Below, piece by piece: positions 7,873 to 16,471 of a DNA stretch of 45,375 nt. Under the pieces are notes generated by a model, which did not search any database, had not been told where the DNA came from, and saw nothing but the letters and a program-made list of their open reading frames with translations. Made by a program: the position numbers and the translations under genes. Position 1 is the first letter of the stretch, and the number at the start of each line of letters is the position of its first letter. The stretch comes from Marixanthomonas spongiae (GTDB lineage: Bacteria > Bacteroidota > Bacteroidia > Flavobacteriales > Flavobacteriaceae), in the NCBI RefSeq assembly GCF_003095375.1, contig NZ_QEHR01000014.1, positions 1-45,375 on the forward strand. The letters run 5' to 3'.

Positions 7873-8468
7873 CAATTTTTAATGAACCTATCGGTTAATG
7901 TTTTTTCACCCGAAACAATTTTCAAGAAATAGCTTCCTGGGGTCCAACTCATAATATTTATTGAAATATTAGTTTTTGATTTAAATTCTTCTGAATGCAC
8001 CTGTTTTCCTAAGATATCAAACACAGTAATTTGCCCGGATTGAATGTTTTGTGGAATTACCAGGTTTATATTTGAGGACGATGGATTTGGAAAAACACGT
8101 ATTGAGTTCAGGCTATTTTCTTCGACTCCCAAGACCTCTCTAACCGTTATAGTCCCCGACATGCTATTCGCTCCGTGAACCCCGCAAAAATATCTGTTGT
8201 CGCCTACTTCGGTGAAGGTATAAGAATAAGTTTCCCCTATCCCAGAAATAACACCACTATTAAATGTTTCTACAGAATTTCCTGCTTCATTCTCTACTGT
8301 ATGAGGAGCCGCATCTTTCCAAGTCCAAATTACGGTATCCCCCTGATCAATAGTTAGATCTACATTACTGCCAAGGCCCATCCGCCAATCTAAATTATAT
8401 GTATTTTGTGCGTTTGTTGTTAAAAAGCCTAAAAAGGCAAGGAGTAAGAATTTTGTTTTCATAGTCAT
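7872..8468 (-). CDS. Secreted cupredoxin with T9SS sorting tail
   Basis: A 198-residue protein in three parts: signal peptide (1-20), a plastocyanin-like domain (about 22-112) and a type IX secretion type A sorting domain (about 115-198; VFPNPSSSNI ... DILGKQVHSE ... PGSYFLKI). The type 1 copper ligands are visible as H56 (APHTV), C95 and H98 (YFCGVH) and M103 (NSM). It should be exported through the outer membrane and attached at the surface as a blue-copper electron carrier. It is the second gene of the leftward operon that starts at 8888. A related but shorter periplasmic cupredoxin is at 18030-18362, in an operon preceded by the same promoter word. Confidence 0.9.
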   Translation of the reverse strand: MTMKTKFLLLAFLGFLTTNAQNTYNLDWRMGLGSNVDLTIDQGDTVIWTWKDAAPHTVENEAGNSVETFNSGVISGIGETYSYTFTEVGDNRYFCGVHGANSMSGTITVREVLGVEENSLNSIRVFPNPSSSNINLVIPQNIQSGQITVFDILGKQVHSEEFKSKTNISINIMSWTPGSYFLKIVSGEKTLTDRFIKN

Positions 8469-8477
8469 GTATTTAAA

Positions 8478-8888
8478 TTAATTAATAAGGCACTGGTCAA
8501 GCTTTACTTGTTCCAGCAAATCATCATATCCTATAAGTCGCCCTTTTACGATGATTCTCGAATTGTTCATTTGCTCTCTATTTATAATCTGTTTTGTAAA
8601 CTGACAAAACACTTTATTGTCTATTGTGATGTCAGTTTCATTAATTTCTGAGACAAGTCCTGAAACTTCTATTATTTTATCGCCATACTTGTTTTGAGAA
8701 ATTTCAAAATCATTATTAAATTCTGAATAAATTTGCTGCGCCGTTAATGAGTATCGGGGAATTTCGTTTTCAATAATTCTGTGTTCTTTGTACAGATACT
8801 TATACCCAACAATAGTGATTAGCACTATTAGTGTTAAAACCAAATACTTTTTTATTTGTGATCTATTAAGAAGTAGTTTATTCAACAT
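8478..8888 (-). CDS. OB-fold tRNA_anti-like membrane-anchored protein
   Basis: A 136-residue protein with one N-terminal transmembrane helix (about 15-31) and a short OB-fold of the 'tRNA_anti-like' group (SLTAQQIYSEF ... KIIEVSGLVSEI ... RIIVKGRLIGYDDLLEQVKLDQCLIN). Members are small envelope proteins of unknown role, and the nucleic-acid-binding name comes only from the fold. It is the first gene of the operon running to 6097, and possibly to 2400. The promoter-like element at 8966-8999 lies about 78 bp upstream. Confidence 0.75.
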   Translation of the reverse strand: MLNKLLLNRSQIKKYLVLTLIVLITIVGYKYLYKEHRIIENEIPRYSLTAQQIYSEFNNDFEISQNKYGDKIIEVSGLVSEINETDITIDNKVFCQFTKQIINREQMNNSRIIVKGRLIGYDDLLEQVKLDQCLIN

Positions 8889-9360
8889 AATTCTTTTTTC
8901 ATTCAGATTAAGTGTATTTCTGTTCTGCGGTGATTTGTTCTATTTTCTTCTAAAACACTCTCTTACCCCTTTAGATTAAAAAAAAGGCGTTTGGTTACAA
9001 TTTTTATAACGTAAACTTTCAACTGTAGTTGGTTTATTCAGAAATAGTGCATTTTTATGAGCCTTATCTGCATAGAAGTAAATCAATCAATATCTTAAAA
9101 ACCCTTGTCTAGCTATACCAATTTATTCAGTTCATTATGTTGTGTTCTATAAAAACAAAAGGGAGTGTTGTCTCGATTGTGAGTTTTGTCGTCTTTAGAA
9201 GCTTCTCAAATTGAGGGATTTGATAAGAACAAATCGAAGGCAATCAAATTGTTCTAATATTTTTTATGTAAGGATTTAGAATATGATGTTACTAAATCGG
9301 AATAATTTTCTTCAACACTAATTTTAATCACATAAGTATTTTATAAAGTTATATACACAA
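8889..9360. other. Intergenic region between divergent operons
   Basis: 472 bp without a supported gene. It holds candidate promoter A (8966-8999) for the leftward operon. The remaining part upstream of 9361 is AT-rich. I see no clear TAnnTTTG promoter, RNA gene or repeat in it. Confidence 0.5.
8966..8999 (-). promoter_or_regulatory. Candidate ECF promoter (site A) of the OB-fold/cupredoxin/cytochrome operon
   Basis: On the minus strand TGTAACC (8999-8993) is followed after 16 bases by ATC and TAAAGGGG. Six other sites in the window share this exact spacing. The predicted leader to the ATG at 8888 is about 75 bases, longer than at the other sites. Confidence 0.65.
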
Positions 9361-11013
9361 ATGTTTAAAAGATTATTGATGCTTCTATGCTTAACGGTCA
9401 TCACCGGAATAGTCTATGGACAGGATAGAAATCTGTCCTTTTGTGATAATCTGATAAAAAAAGGGGTAAGGCTATTAGAAGAAGGCAAGCATGCTCAGAG
9501 TCTTGAATTTCTTGTAGAGGCCGAATCACTTGCAAAGAAGAATAAATGGAGCAAACAGCAATTTTTGGCCATTAATAACATTGGTGCAAATTATTTTTCT
9601 TTATATGCCTATGGTGAAGCATTGGATAGTTACTTAGAAGCTTACACGATCGCAATTAAAGAACTCGGTAGCAAATATGAAATGGTCGTTCTCAATAACA
9701 TTGCAATTTTGTATTCTAAGGAAAAAAAGTACAATAAATCTTATGAATATTTTAAAAAGGCTTATTCAACAGCAATTCAAAACGAGGAAGATAGAAAAAG
9801 AGGGCTATATGCCGTGAATCTTGGTCTTGTGTCCAATAGACTCGGCAATTTAAACCAAGCTAGGTCATATTTTCATGAAGCACTTCCTTTACTGGAAGTA
9901 TACCCGAGGATTAAACAACAAGCCTATATTGGACTCGGAGAAACGTTAGTTTTAGCCAGGTCATACAAGGAAGCAAAGGATAGTCTACTCCAACTTCTGC
10001 CTGAATTGCGAACTGAAAACAATAGTGATTTGGTAACAGACGTATTGTTATTACTTTCAAATATTGCGTACAGTCAGAACAATATGCTCTTGGCTGTAGA
10101 ATGGGCCTCGGCTATGTTAGAATACAATAATAATGTTGAATCCCGTTTAAATGCTTTTCAACAATTATCAAAAATCTACACTAAAACAGGCGAATTAGAG
10201 CGAGCTCTTGTTGCAAAAGACTCAGTTTTATCTATTTCAAGCAGATGGAATGAAATTAAGAATGATCGTCTCTTTGCAACAAACAAAATCAAATTCGAAC
10301 TTCAGAACTACCAAAACGAATTAAAGAATAATCAAAAAGAAATAGAGGAAAATCAAAAAACCTTTCGAGTAATTTTCGCTGTAACAATACTCATAATTTT
10401 GTTAATAGCTGTGACTTTACAGGCTTCATATATTCAAAGCAAACAGCGAAAAATCATACATGCCAGAAACGAGGAAGTTATGGCATTGGAACTTGAAAAA
10501 GAAAAGAACAAAAAACTTATTTTAAAAAAGAAATTAGATGAGGAGGAAGCTAGAGCGTTATTGGAGGAAGAGCGACTTAAAAATGAAATTGGCTTCCGCA
10601 ACCGAAAACTTTCCGCTAAGGCACTCCATTTAATTCAACGAAATGATCTGCTCCAACATATTATTGAGGACTTAGAACAACAATCACAAAACGGGCTACA
10701 GAATAGAAGCTTGAAGACTTACATTTCCGAACTAAAAAAGTTACTTCATTCTGAGGAAGAATGGGAAAATTTCATCGATCATTTTGAAGAAGTCAATCAC
10801 GGTTTTATAAGCGCCTTAAAAAATAAACATTCCAATTTAAATGTTAATGATCTTCGATTTATCAGCTATGTATATATGAAACTAACAAATAAGGAAATAG
10901 CTTATGTCTTTAACATTACTCATGAAGCTAGTAGGAAACGGAGAGAACGTATTTCCAAAAAAATGAATTTAAAAAGCAGCTCCGATCTATACGATTATAT
11001 ATCTGGTTTTTAA
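9361..11013 (+). CDS. TPR-repeat transcriptional regulator with C-terminal LuxR-type HTH
   Basis: A 550-residue one-component regulator typical of Bacteroidota. It has a signal peptide (1-20, ending YGQ), tetratricopeptide repeats (about 25-300; repeated A-x6-G-x-Y-x2-A patterns such as YGEALDSYLEAY and YNKSYEYFKKAY), a transmembrane helix (about 333-352) and a long coiled coil (about 355-470). The C-terminal domain contains NDLRFISYVYMKLTNKEIAYVFNITHEASRKRRERISKKM, a GerE/LuxR-like helix-turn-helix. A periplasmic sensing part is thus joined to a cytoplasmic DNA-binding part. The next gene (11121), secreted by T9SS, is a likely target, and an imperfect palindrome lies between them. The ligand is unknown. 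Confidence 0.85.
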   Translation: MFKRLLMLLCLTVITGIVYGQDRNLSFCDNLIKKGVRLLEEGKHAQSLEFLVEAESLAKKNKWSKQQFLAINNIGANYFSLYAYGEALDSYLEAYTIAIKELGSKYEMVVLNNIAILYSKEKKYNKSYEYFKKAYSTAIQNEEDRKRGLYAVNLGLVSNRLGNLNQARSYFHEALPLLEVYPRIKQQAYIGLGETLVLARSYKEAKDSLLQLLPELRTENNSDLVTDVLLLLSNIAYSQNNMLLAVEWASAMLEYNNNVESRLNAFQQLSKIYTKTGELERALVAKDSVLSISSRWNEIKNDRLFATNKIKFELQNYQNELKNNQKEIEENQKTFRVIFAVTILIILLIAVTLQASYIQSKQRKIIHARNEEVMALELEKEKNKKLILKKKLDEEEARALLEEERLKNEIGFRNRKLSAKALHLIQRNDLLQHIIEDLEQQSQNGLQNRSLKTYISELKKLLHSEEEWENFIDHFEEVNHGFISALKNKHSNLNVNDLRFISYVYMKLTNKEIAYVFNITHEASRKRRERISKKMNLKSSSDLYDYISGF

Positions 11014-11019
11014 AAATAC

Positions 11020-11046
11020 GTCACATATTTAATTAAAATATGTCAC
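11020..11046. promoter_or_regulatory. Imperfect palindrome before the T9SS propeller gene
   Basis: GTCACATATTT (11020-11030) faces AAATATGTCAC (11036-11046) across AATTA. The CATATTT/AAATATG arms are inverted and the GTCAC parts are direct repeats. It lies 75 bp upstream of the ATG at 11121 and directly after the HTH regulator gene, so it is a candidate operator for that regulator. Confidence 0.35.
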
Positions 11047-11120
11047 AGTATTTAGGTTACAATATTTGCCATCCGTAGTTTCTATAGTTTCATTTGATTT
11101 AAATTTAAAATAAACTATAT

Positions 11121-13427
11121 ATGAAAAAAATTAAAAAACTTTTGGTGATGCTTTCAGTTCTACTTTGCAGTATAATAGGCAATTCACAAATTACTATGGA
11201 AAGTATTGGCGACTATGGCAGAATGTACGATATTACTTTTGATCCTACGGTAGAAAATAGGCTCTACGCTCTTACGCAGATGAATCATATTCTACAGTCG
11301 GATGATAAAGGAATTACTTGGGAAATTATTTATAGCCTTCCCGGAAATTCTAATAAATTTAAGAAATTAAATTATGTTTTTTCTGGTATCATAAGTTTTA
11401 TGGTACAATCCCCCACGACTATAGAAGACAATGGTTTGTTTTTTTTAGATACCGCGAGTGGAGACATTATAAAGTATGAAGCTCCCATTCCTCTTGGAGC
11501 GACAAATATCTCGATGATTTCATATTCGGTTTATAAGCAAAATCCTTTTATCGCCATGCTTCATTTTGGTTATAGATCTGGGCGTTTTGACAGTGAAGTG
11601 GTATATTATACCAATGATGGAGGTCAAAATTGGTCTGAAGTATATCTGCCTGAGAATTATGATAATGTAGCTCCTAACAATGTAGCAATTAGTCCAGACG
11701 ACCCTCAAAAGCTATTTATCGCTCGCGGAAATAGTCCTACTGCAACTTTTGGAGGTTTGTTGGTTTCCAATGATGCCGGTCAATCATGGGAAGAAAAAAT
11801 ACCCGGAACTACTTTTAAGCCCATAACTTTTCATCCAGAAAATAGTGACATAATTTTATTAGGAACTGATGATGTCGGTTATGGAGGACAATCAGAGAAT
11901 CTGTACAGATCCCTTGATGGCGGAAACACTTGGAACGTTATCCCTATCCCCTGGGAAAGTGGTATTCAGGATGTTATAAATGCAATTGTATTCGATGCCC
12001 AAAATCCTGATACAGTTATGATCTTGGAAGAAAATGAAATAGTAGTTACGCAAGATGATTGGCAAACTTTTGATAAATATGTGCATCTAATTGGTCCTTC
12101 AAATGGATATTTTTATGGCTTAAACGCCTCTTTCAATCCTTTCCAACAAGGGGAAGTATTTATTAATAGTAATTTTTATCCACTACTATCTCCGGATTAT
12201 GGAGCAACGTTCACTCAATTTCTAAATCCTTTCTTCCCTTCGAATTTTACGGAAATACAAGAGGGTACAGAAACTCATTTATATTACGGTGCACAGCAAG
12301 GTCTAGTCCATAAAAACATGGAAACCGATGAAATTGAGGCTATGGACATTATACCTTTAGGGGTTTTTAGTAATGATCCACCTCCTTTTTACCATATTGA
12401 CAAGAAGATGGTAGGCCGAGTCTATAAGTACACTCCCTCTTCCCTGGGGTCAATTTTGAGTGTGAGCAGTGACTTTGGAAGAAACTTTGACCCATTATTC
12501 ACTAACTTTTTTGATAGTGTTATAAGTATAAACCAAGACCCATTAAATCCGGATGTTGTTTGGGCTTCCTTCTCAGTTGGAGGTACGGTTATTTTAGATT
12601 TTACCGATTTAAATAATGTTACCGAAACTAATGTTAACCTTCCTGGCCCCGATTCTATGCGTGATGTGTTTTTTGATGAAACAAACTCAAGTTCGCTCTT
12701 AATGGCTGCTGGGCCTAAAGTTTATTTGTCAAACGACAGTGGTACCTCTTGGATAGAAATAAGCAACGGTCTTCCATCGGATAATGTAATTTACGATATT
12801 GAACGAAGCCCGCATAATGTAAATGAATATACCATTGCGACTGAAACAGGTATATATAAAACTACTGATCAAGGAGAAAATTGGCTGCAAACTTATCAAG
12901 GAATACATTTAAAAAAGATCGCCTATTCTGAATATGACGAGACCCACGCAGTAGCATCAAGGATGACCAGACAACCTTTATTCGGTGCCGCAATAGATGC
13001 GCAAATAATTTATACTACCGATGGAGGAGCTTCATGGGATGAAGTCCCGTTGGAGGCGATTGCTCATACGGGAGCTTTAAGTATGAGTTATCAATTTCAT
13101 GAAAATAGTGTGGATGTTTATATGGCGACACTTGACATGGGGCTTATTAAATATACAATTGATTTAACTACACTTGGGGTTACAAACACCTCTCAAAATA
13201 CAAATCCCTTTATTATTTACCCCAACCCCGTTCAAGATGTAATTAAAGTTGAAGAAAACGGGGGCGAATTGGTCTCTATTGCTATTTATAATTCTGTTGG
13301 CCAACAAGTAATGAACAATGTTGAAAAAAAAGAAATTAGAGTAGAACATTTAAAAAATGGTGTTTATTTTATTTCTATAAAAAATACGAAAGGAGAAAAA
13401 TTTATAAAACGTTTTGTAAAGAAGTAA
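11121..13427 (+). CDS. Secreted BNR/sortilin-like propeller protein with T9SS sorting tail
   Basis: A 768-residue exported protein. After the signal peptide (1-22, ending GNSQ) come at least six Asp-box/BNR-type repeats of the form (S/T)-x-D-x-G-x-(S/T/N)-W, for example YTNDGGQNW, SNDAGQSW, SLDGGNTW, SNDSGTSW, TTDQGENW and TTDGGASW. This is the pattern of sialidase/VPS10/YCF48-like beta-propellers. The last 75 residues (IIYPNPVQDVI ... YNSVGQQVM ... LKNGVYFISI ... KRFVKK) are a T9SS type A sorting domain. No catalytic residues of a sialidase are evident, so the propeller is more likely a binding or scaffold surface protein. It follows the TPR-HTH regulator by 107 bp. Confidence 0.85.
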   Translation: MKKIKKLLVMLSVLLCSIIGNSQITMESIGDYGRMYDITFDPTVENRLYALTQMNHILQSDDKGITWEIIYSLPGNSNKFKKLNYVFSGIISFMVQSPTTIEDNGLFFLDTASGDIIKYEAPIPLGATNISMISYSVYKQNPFIAMLHFGYRSGRFDSEVVYYTNDGGQNWSEVYLPENYDNVAPNNVAISPDDPQKLFIARGNSPTATFGGLLVSNDAGQSWEEKIPGTTFKPITFHPENSDIILLGTDDVGYGGQSENLYRSLDGGNTWNVIPIPWESGIQDVINAIVFDAQNPDTVMILEENEIVVTQDDWQTFDKYVHLIGPSNGYFYGLNASFNPFQQGEVFINSNFYPLLSPDYGATFTQFLNPFFPSNFTEIQEGTETHLYYGAQQGLVHKNMETDEIEAMDIIPLGVFSNDPPPFYHIDKKMVGRVYKYTPSSLGSILSVSSDFGRNFDPLFTNFFDSVISINQDPLNPDVVWASFSVGGTVILDFTDLNNVTETNVNLPGPDSMRDVFFDETNSSSLLMAAGPKVYLSNDSGTSWIEISNGLPSDNVIYDIERSPHNVNEYTIATETGIYKTTDQGENWLQTYQGIHLKKIAYSEYDETHAVASRMTRQPLFGAAIDAQIIYTTDGGASWDEVPLEAIAHTGALSMSYQFHENSVDVYMATLDMGLIKYTIDLTTLGVTNTSQNTNPFIIYPNPVQDVIKVEENGGELVSIAIYNSVGQQVMNNVEKKEIRVEHLKNGVYFISIKNTKGEKFIKRFVKK

Positions 13428-13455
13428 CGCGTGCTCTCTTTATTTTGAATCATTA

Positions 13456-14066
13456 GAGGCTGTCTAAAAAAGGCAGCCTTTTTTCATGTCTTATAAGGCG
13501 ATATTTTGTGTTCTCATGGTATGAAAGTAAAGTCAGTTTTGAAAATCAATGATCAGAATCAAGTCTTCTCCCTTCCAGTTATGATGGTTTTGTTCCAGAA
13601 AATCATCCAGTCCGTATTGTCAATAAGATCATAGACGATATAAATGTCCGTTCTATTGAAAAGACCTACGAAGACGGCGGCACATCGAGGTCTCCAGTAT
13701 CTTCTGAAAGCCCTGATCTACGCATATTCGCGTAATATGTATTCTACATGAGAGATCGAGCAAGCTTCAGGTGAGAATGTATATTTTAAGTGGCTTTTGG
13801 GCTGCATCAAAAACAGACCACAATACGATCAGAAATTTTGTTCTGGTAAGCTCAAAAGCAAGTGGTCATTTTATTGAGACAGAAAAACTACCTGAACTTA
13901 AAAGATCTTTATGTGAACGGGACAAAGATCGAGGCCAATGCACTTAAAGCTATCAACCTAGGTAAACTGTTTTGGGTCGTCAATATAAGTAATGAAGCAC
14001 CCCAAGGATAAACAACAAGAAAAGTACAAAATATAGAGGTCGCCGAAATTGTTTTTAGACGACCTC
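13456..14066 (+). mobile_element. Decayed, internally deleted IS1182-like element
   Basis: GAGGCTGTCTAAAAA at 13456-13470 and the inverse complement of GAGGTCGTCTAAAAA at 14052-14066 form 15-bp ends that differ at two bases. Between them, in broken frames on the + strand, are pieces of an IS1182-type transposase: FSLPS then YDGFVPENHPVRIVNKII, KTYEDGGTS, LLKALIYAYSRNMYS, SREIEQAS, WLLG, DHNTIRNF and YLNLKDLYVNGTKIEANA. At 611 bp it keeps about a third of a full element and cannot transpose itself, although its ends remain. The left end also forms a hairpin with a T-run (13458-13484), which can terminate the 11121-13427 gene. Confidence 0.75.
13535..13945 (+). pseudogene. IS1182-family transposase remnant (multiple frameshifts)
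   Basis: Conserved N-terminal blocks of the family appear in the right order but in all three frames: PENHPVR at about 13597, the LxYAYS block at about 13705, the EIEQAS/NV/WLLG block at about 13755-13800, the DHNT block at about 13815, and NGTKIEAN at about 13915. The DDE catalytic C-terminal half is absent. At least three frame changes and one in-frame stop are needed to read it. Confidence 0.75.
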
Positions 14067-14131
14067 ATACTGGTTGGGTTTTAAAAGTTGAGGGGTTGTG
14101 CAACGGTTGCGGGCGTTGGGCTTTGGTTGTT

Positions 14132-14710
14132 TCAGTTTAAATTTTTTAAAAAGTTAATTAATGGTAAAATTTCTTTGCTGTTCTTTTTTTTCCTTTTTTC
14201 TATTGAATAATACATTACGTAAAACATTATAGCTGTGAAAATAAGATGAATAATAATCCTTACAAATAATGATAAATTAAAATTTTGCAAAATTTCGATG
14301 TAGCCCATATTTAATCCTAAAATTAAAAAAAAGGCATAAAACCACATATATTTTGAAGTCGTTAGCATTCTTTGATTTAGTTTGCAAATTAGATTTTTCA
14401 CATACAAGTGATTATTTAATTCAGCATCATTATCTATTAAACTATACTTACTTCTATAAGATTGAATAAGTATCATTATCATACCAATACTAATTAAAAC
14501 GATAGATGTTAAATAGTATATGTTTGAAAGTAGAGGAAGTACTGTTGCTAAAACTATTATCGTAATTGGAACAGCAACAAGCAAAATGACTCTTTCTAAC
14601 TTTCCTTTCTTTTCAATTTTATTTAATTGAGCAATTAACTTACTTAAATTCAAAGGTGTCGACTTTTCTTCTTTCCAAAGGTTTTGCCAATTTGTAATAT
14701 CTTTCTCCAT
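14132..14710 (-). CDS. Four-helix membrane protein paired with ECF sigma factor
   Basis: A 192-residue inner-membrane protein. It has a charged N-terminal cytoplasmic stretch (residues 1-40) with an amphipathic helix, transmembrane helices at about 41-60, 68-84, 120-140 and 148-166, and a Lys-rich tail. It starts 2 bp after the sigma factor stop, the usual place for an anti-sigma or partner gene. No zinc-binding anti-sigma motif (HxxxCxxC) is present, so any anti-sigma role is inferred from position and topology only. Confidence 0.65.
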   Translation of the reverse strand: MEKDITNWQNLWKEEKSTPLNLSKLIAQLNKIEKKGKLERVILLVAVPITIIVLATVLPLLSNIYYLTSIVLISIGMIMILIQSYRSKYSLIDNDAELNNHLYVKNLICKLNQRMLTTSKYMWFYAFFLILGLNMGYIEILQNFNLSLFVRIIIHLIFTAIMFYVMYYSIEKRKKKNSKEILPLINFLKNLN

Positions 14711-14712
14711 AA

Positions 14713-15207
14713 TTATTCGAGTTTTTTTCTCAATTTTTTTTTAATTCTGTTAATTCTAACTCCAACATTTGAAGTTTTTAATCCAGTTATATTTGAGATG
14801 TCGTCATAACTACAATTCTCAAATAATAACCCTATAATTATTCTATCTATTTCTTTAAGTGATGAAATGGCTTTGTAGAGTTTTCTTACTTCCCGTTCTT
14901 TATTAGTTGAGTTCTGGTCTTTAATTTCATAACAAGATATATTGGGTTGATATTCTATTTCTTTTTTGTTTAATTTGGTTTTTCTGTTAAGAGTTAAGAG
15001 TGCCGTATTTGTTGTTATTCGGTAAATCCAAGTGTCTATATTACTCTCATTTCTAAACGTCTCTAAATTATTCCAAACTTTTATAAGAACTTCTTGAAAT
15101 AAGTCGTCAGCATCAGTTTTGTTTCCCATAAACCCTAAACAAAGCCTATAAACTTTATCTTTTGATTGTTTATAGACTTGTTTAAACTTTTGCTCTTTAT
15201 TCTTCAT
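14713..15207 (-). CDS. ECF-type RNA polymerase sigma factor
   Basis: A 164-residue sigma-70 family protein. Region 2 (about 10-75) contains VYRLCLGFMGNKTDADDLFQEVLIKVW and TWIYRITTNTAL. Region 4 (about 105-160) contains IIIGLLFENCSYDDISNITGLKTSNVGVRINRIKKKL, the helix-turn-helix that reads the -35 element. Its start overlaps the upstream hydrolase gene by 11 bp and it is followed by a membrane protein gene after 2 bp. It is clearly different from the two sister ECF factors at 16472 and 24833: it is shorter and has no FEFG...CDR tail. The three-gene operon is AT-richer than its surroundings. Confidence 0.85.
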   Translation of the reverse strand: MKNKEQKFKQVYKQSKDKVYRLCLGFMGNKTDADDLFQEVLIKVWNNLETFRNESNIDTWIYRITTNTALLTLNRKTKLNKKEIEYQPNISCYEIKDQNSTNKEREVRKLYKAISSLKEIDRIIIGLLFENCSYDDISNITGLKTSNVGVRINRIKKKLRKKLE

Positions 15208-16072
15208 AACTTATGAATGCCTCAACTGAATTAATAAACCATTTAGGTTCATCCCACATTATAAAGTGTTTTGCTGTTTCTGCAACTTTAATTTGGCAGT
15301 TAGCTGCGTTCAAAAATTGATTTTTGTAGTTTGTTTGAACAATTTTTTTTGTTATTCCATAATCTTTTGCTCCATACCAACTTCCCAATACAAGAATAGG
15401 AATTTTCACTTTTTCGACGTCATTTCTTAAATCCGTTGTCATAATTTCAAACATTGCTTGTGCAACTGTTTCTCTGTCTGACTGCATTGACCATTCAATT
15501 GCCATCTGAATATTTGTCGAATCGGTTACCATAGTTGGCATCGTCTTTTTTTGTTGTTGGATAAATACGCTGTCGGGAGTTGAAAGCATCATTTCTTTCA
15601 TCATTTTTGCTTGTGGAATAACATTTTCTGCAGTTGCATTTGGGTTAAAAGCCAACGACATAAAAGGATATGAATCAACAACTATTATCTTGTTCAACAA
15701 TTCAGGTTGAGAACTTGCAATTGAAAGTGATAAAAAGCCACCCAAACTATGTCCAATTAATATTGGTTTTTCAATAAGTTCATTTTTAATGTACCTGACG
15801 ATTTCGGTCTGAATAACGGGTAAATAACCGTTTTCGAGTGAAATTGCTTTTTGGTTTGCGAATCCGGCCAAAGTTAAAATATGACACTCATAATTTTTCT
15901 GTAATGTATCTACCGTTTGTTCCCAAACTGTGCCAGAAGATGCTAATCCAGGAATTAGAATTATTGCTTCCCCTTTTCCTTTAATTTCAATATCAAATGG
16001 GTATTTCTCAGACTGAGAATAAATTGCTGTTTGATAAAAAATGATGGTTAATAGAATTGCTAATTTTTTCAT
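15197..16072 (-). CDS. Secreted alpha/beta hydrolase
   Basis: A 291-residue protein with a signal peptide (1-20, ending YSQ) and an alpha/beta-hydrolase fold. It has the oxyanion region LIPGLASSGTVW (39-50), the nucleophile elbow GHSLGG with Ser109, and a late His (AKHFIMW, about 268); the acidic residue is less certain. The mature enzyme should act in the periplasm or on the outer-membrane side as an esterase or lipase-like hydrolase of unknown substrate. It is the first gene of an operon in which the ECF sigma gene overlaps its end, an unusual order, since the sigma gene normally comes first. Confidence 0.8.
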   Translation of the reverse strand: MKKLAILLTIIFYQTAIYSQSEKYPFDIEIKGKGEAIILIPGLASSGTVWEQTVDTLQKNYECHILTLAGFANQKAISLENGYLPVIQTEIVRYIKNELIEKPILIGHSLGGFLSLSIASSQPELLNKIIVVDSYPFMSLAFNPNATAENVIPQAKMMKEMMLSTPDSVFIQQQKKTMPTMVTDSTNIQMAIEWSMQSDRETVAQAMFEIMTTDLRNDVEKVKIPILVLGSWYGAKDYGITKKIVQTNYKNQFLNAANCQIKVAETAKHFIMWDEPKWFINSVEAFISYEE

Positions 16073-16471
16073 AGTAAATATTTTTGTTATTTACTCTTTA
16101 GATTAGCAAAGGGTATTTTTATTACACTTTTTCACTAATATTTTTTACTGATGTCGAATTTTGGAATCCCGTGAATGCTTATGCCTTACATGTTTTTAAA
16201 TACACATAAATGTCTGAGCGATTACTCTCTATGATTCTTGGAATTATAATCGTTGATTTTTCAAAGTGCCCTGCGATCTCTTACTCTTTCCGAAATTATT
16301 CAAAATAAATAATACCTCATTTAAAACCATCCCTCAATGGAAGGTGACATTGTAAGTAAAGAGAATAAACGTTTATAAACAAATTCTAGATTACTGAAAA
16401 AAGTAGGCATAAAAATCGTTGCTGTTAAGATCATTAGCAACACCACAATTCAAGTGGTAAAGAGATTACAT
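16073..16471. other. Gene-free interval
   Basis: 399 bp between two leftward units. I find no coding frame with family similarity, no RNA gene and no strong terminator. There is only a weak ACCAC/GTGGT stem near 16440-16460, so it probably holds the promoter of the hydrolase-sigma operon. Confidence 0.4.

Noticed and set aside
11042-11064. TGTAACC on the minus strand as an eighth ECF promoter
   Set aside because: The ATC tract is missing at the required spacing and the site points back into the 3' end of the TPR regulator gene.
14101-14121. Integron attC-like core (GTTGGGC) after the hydrolase-sigma operon
   Set aside because: Only one core-like heptamer is seen, without the paired opposite core and hairpin of a real attC, and no second site flanks the operon.
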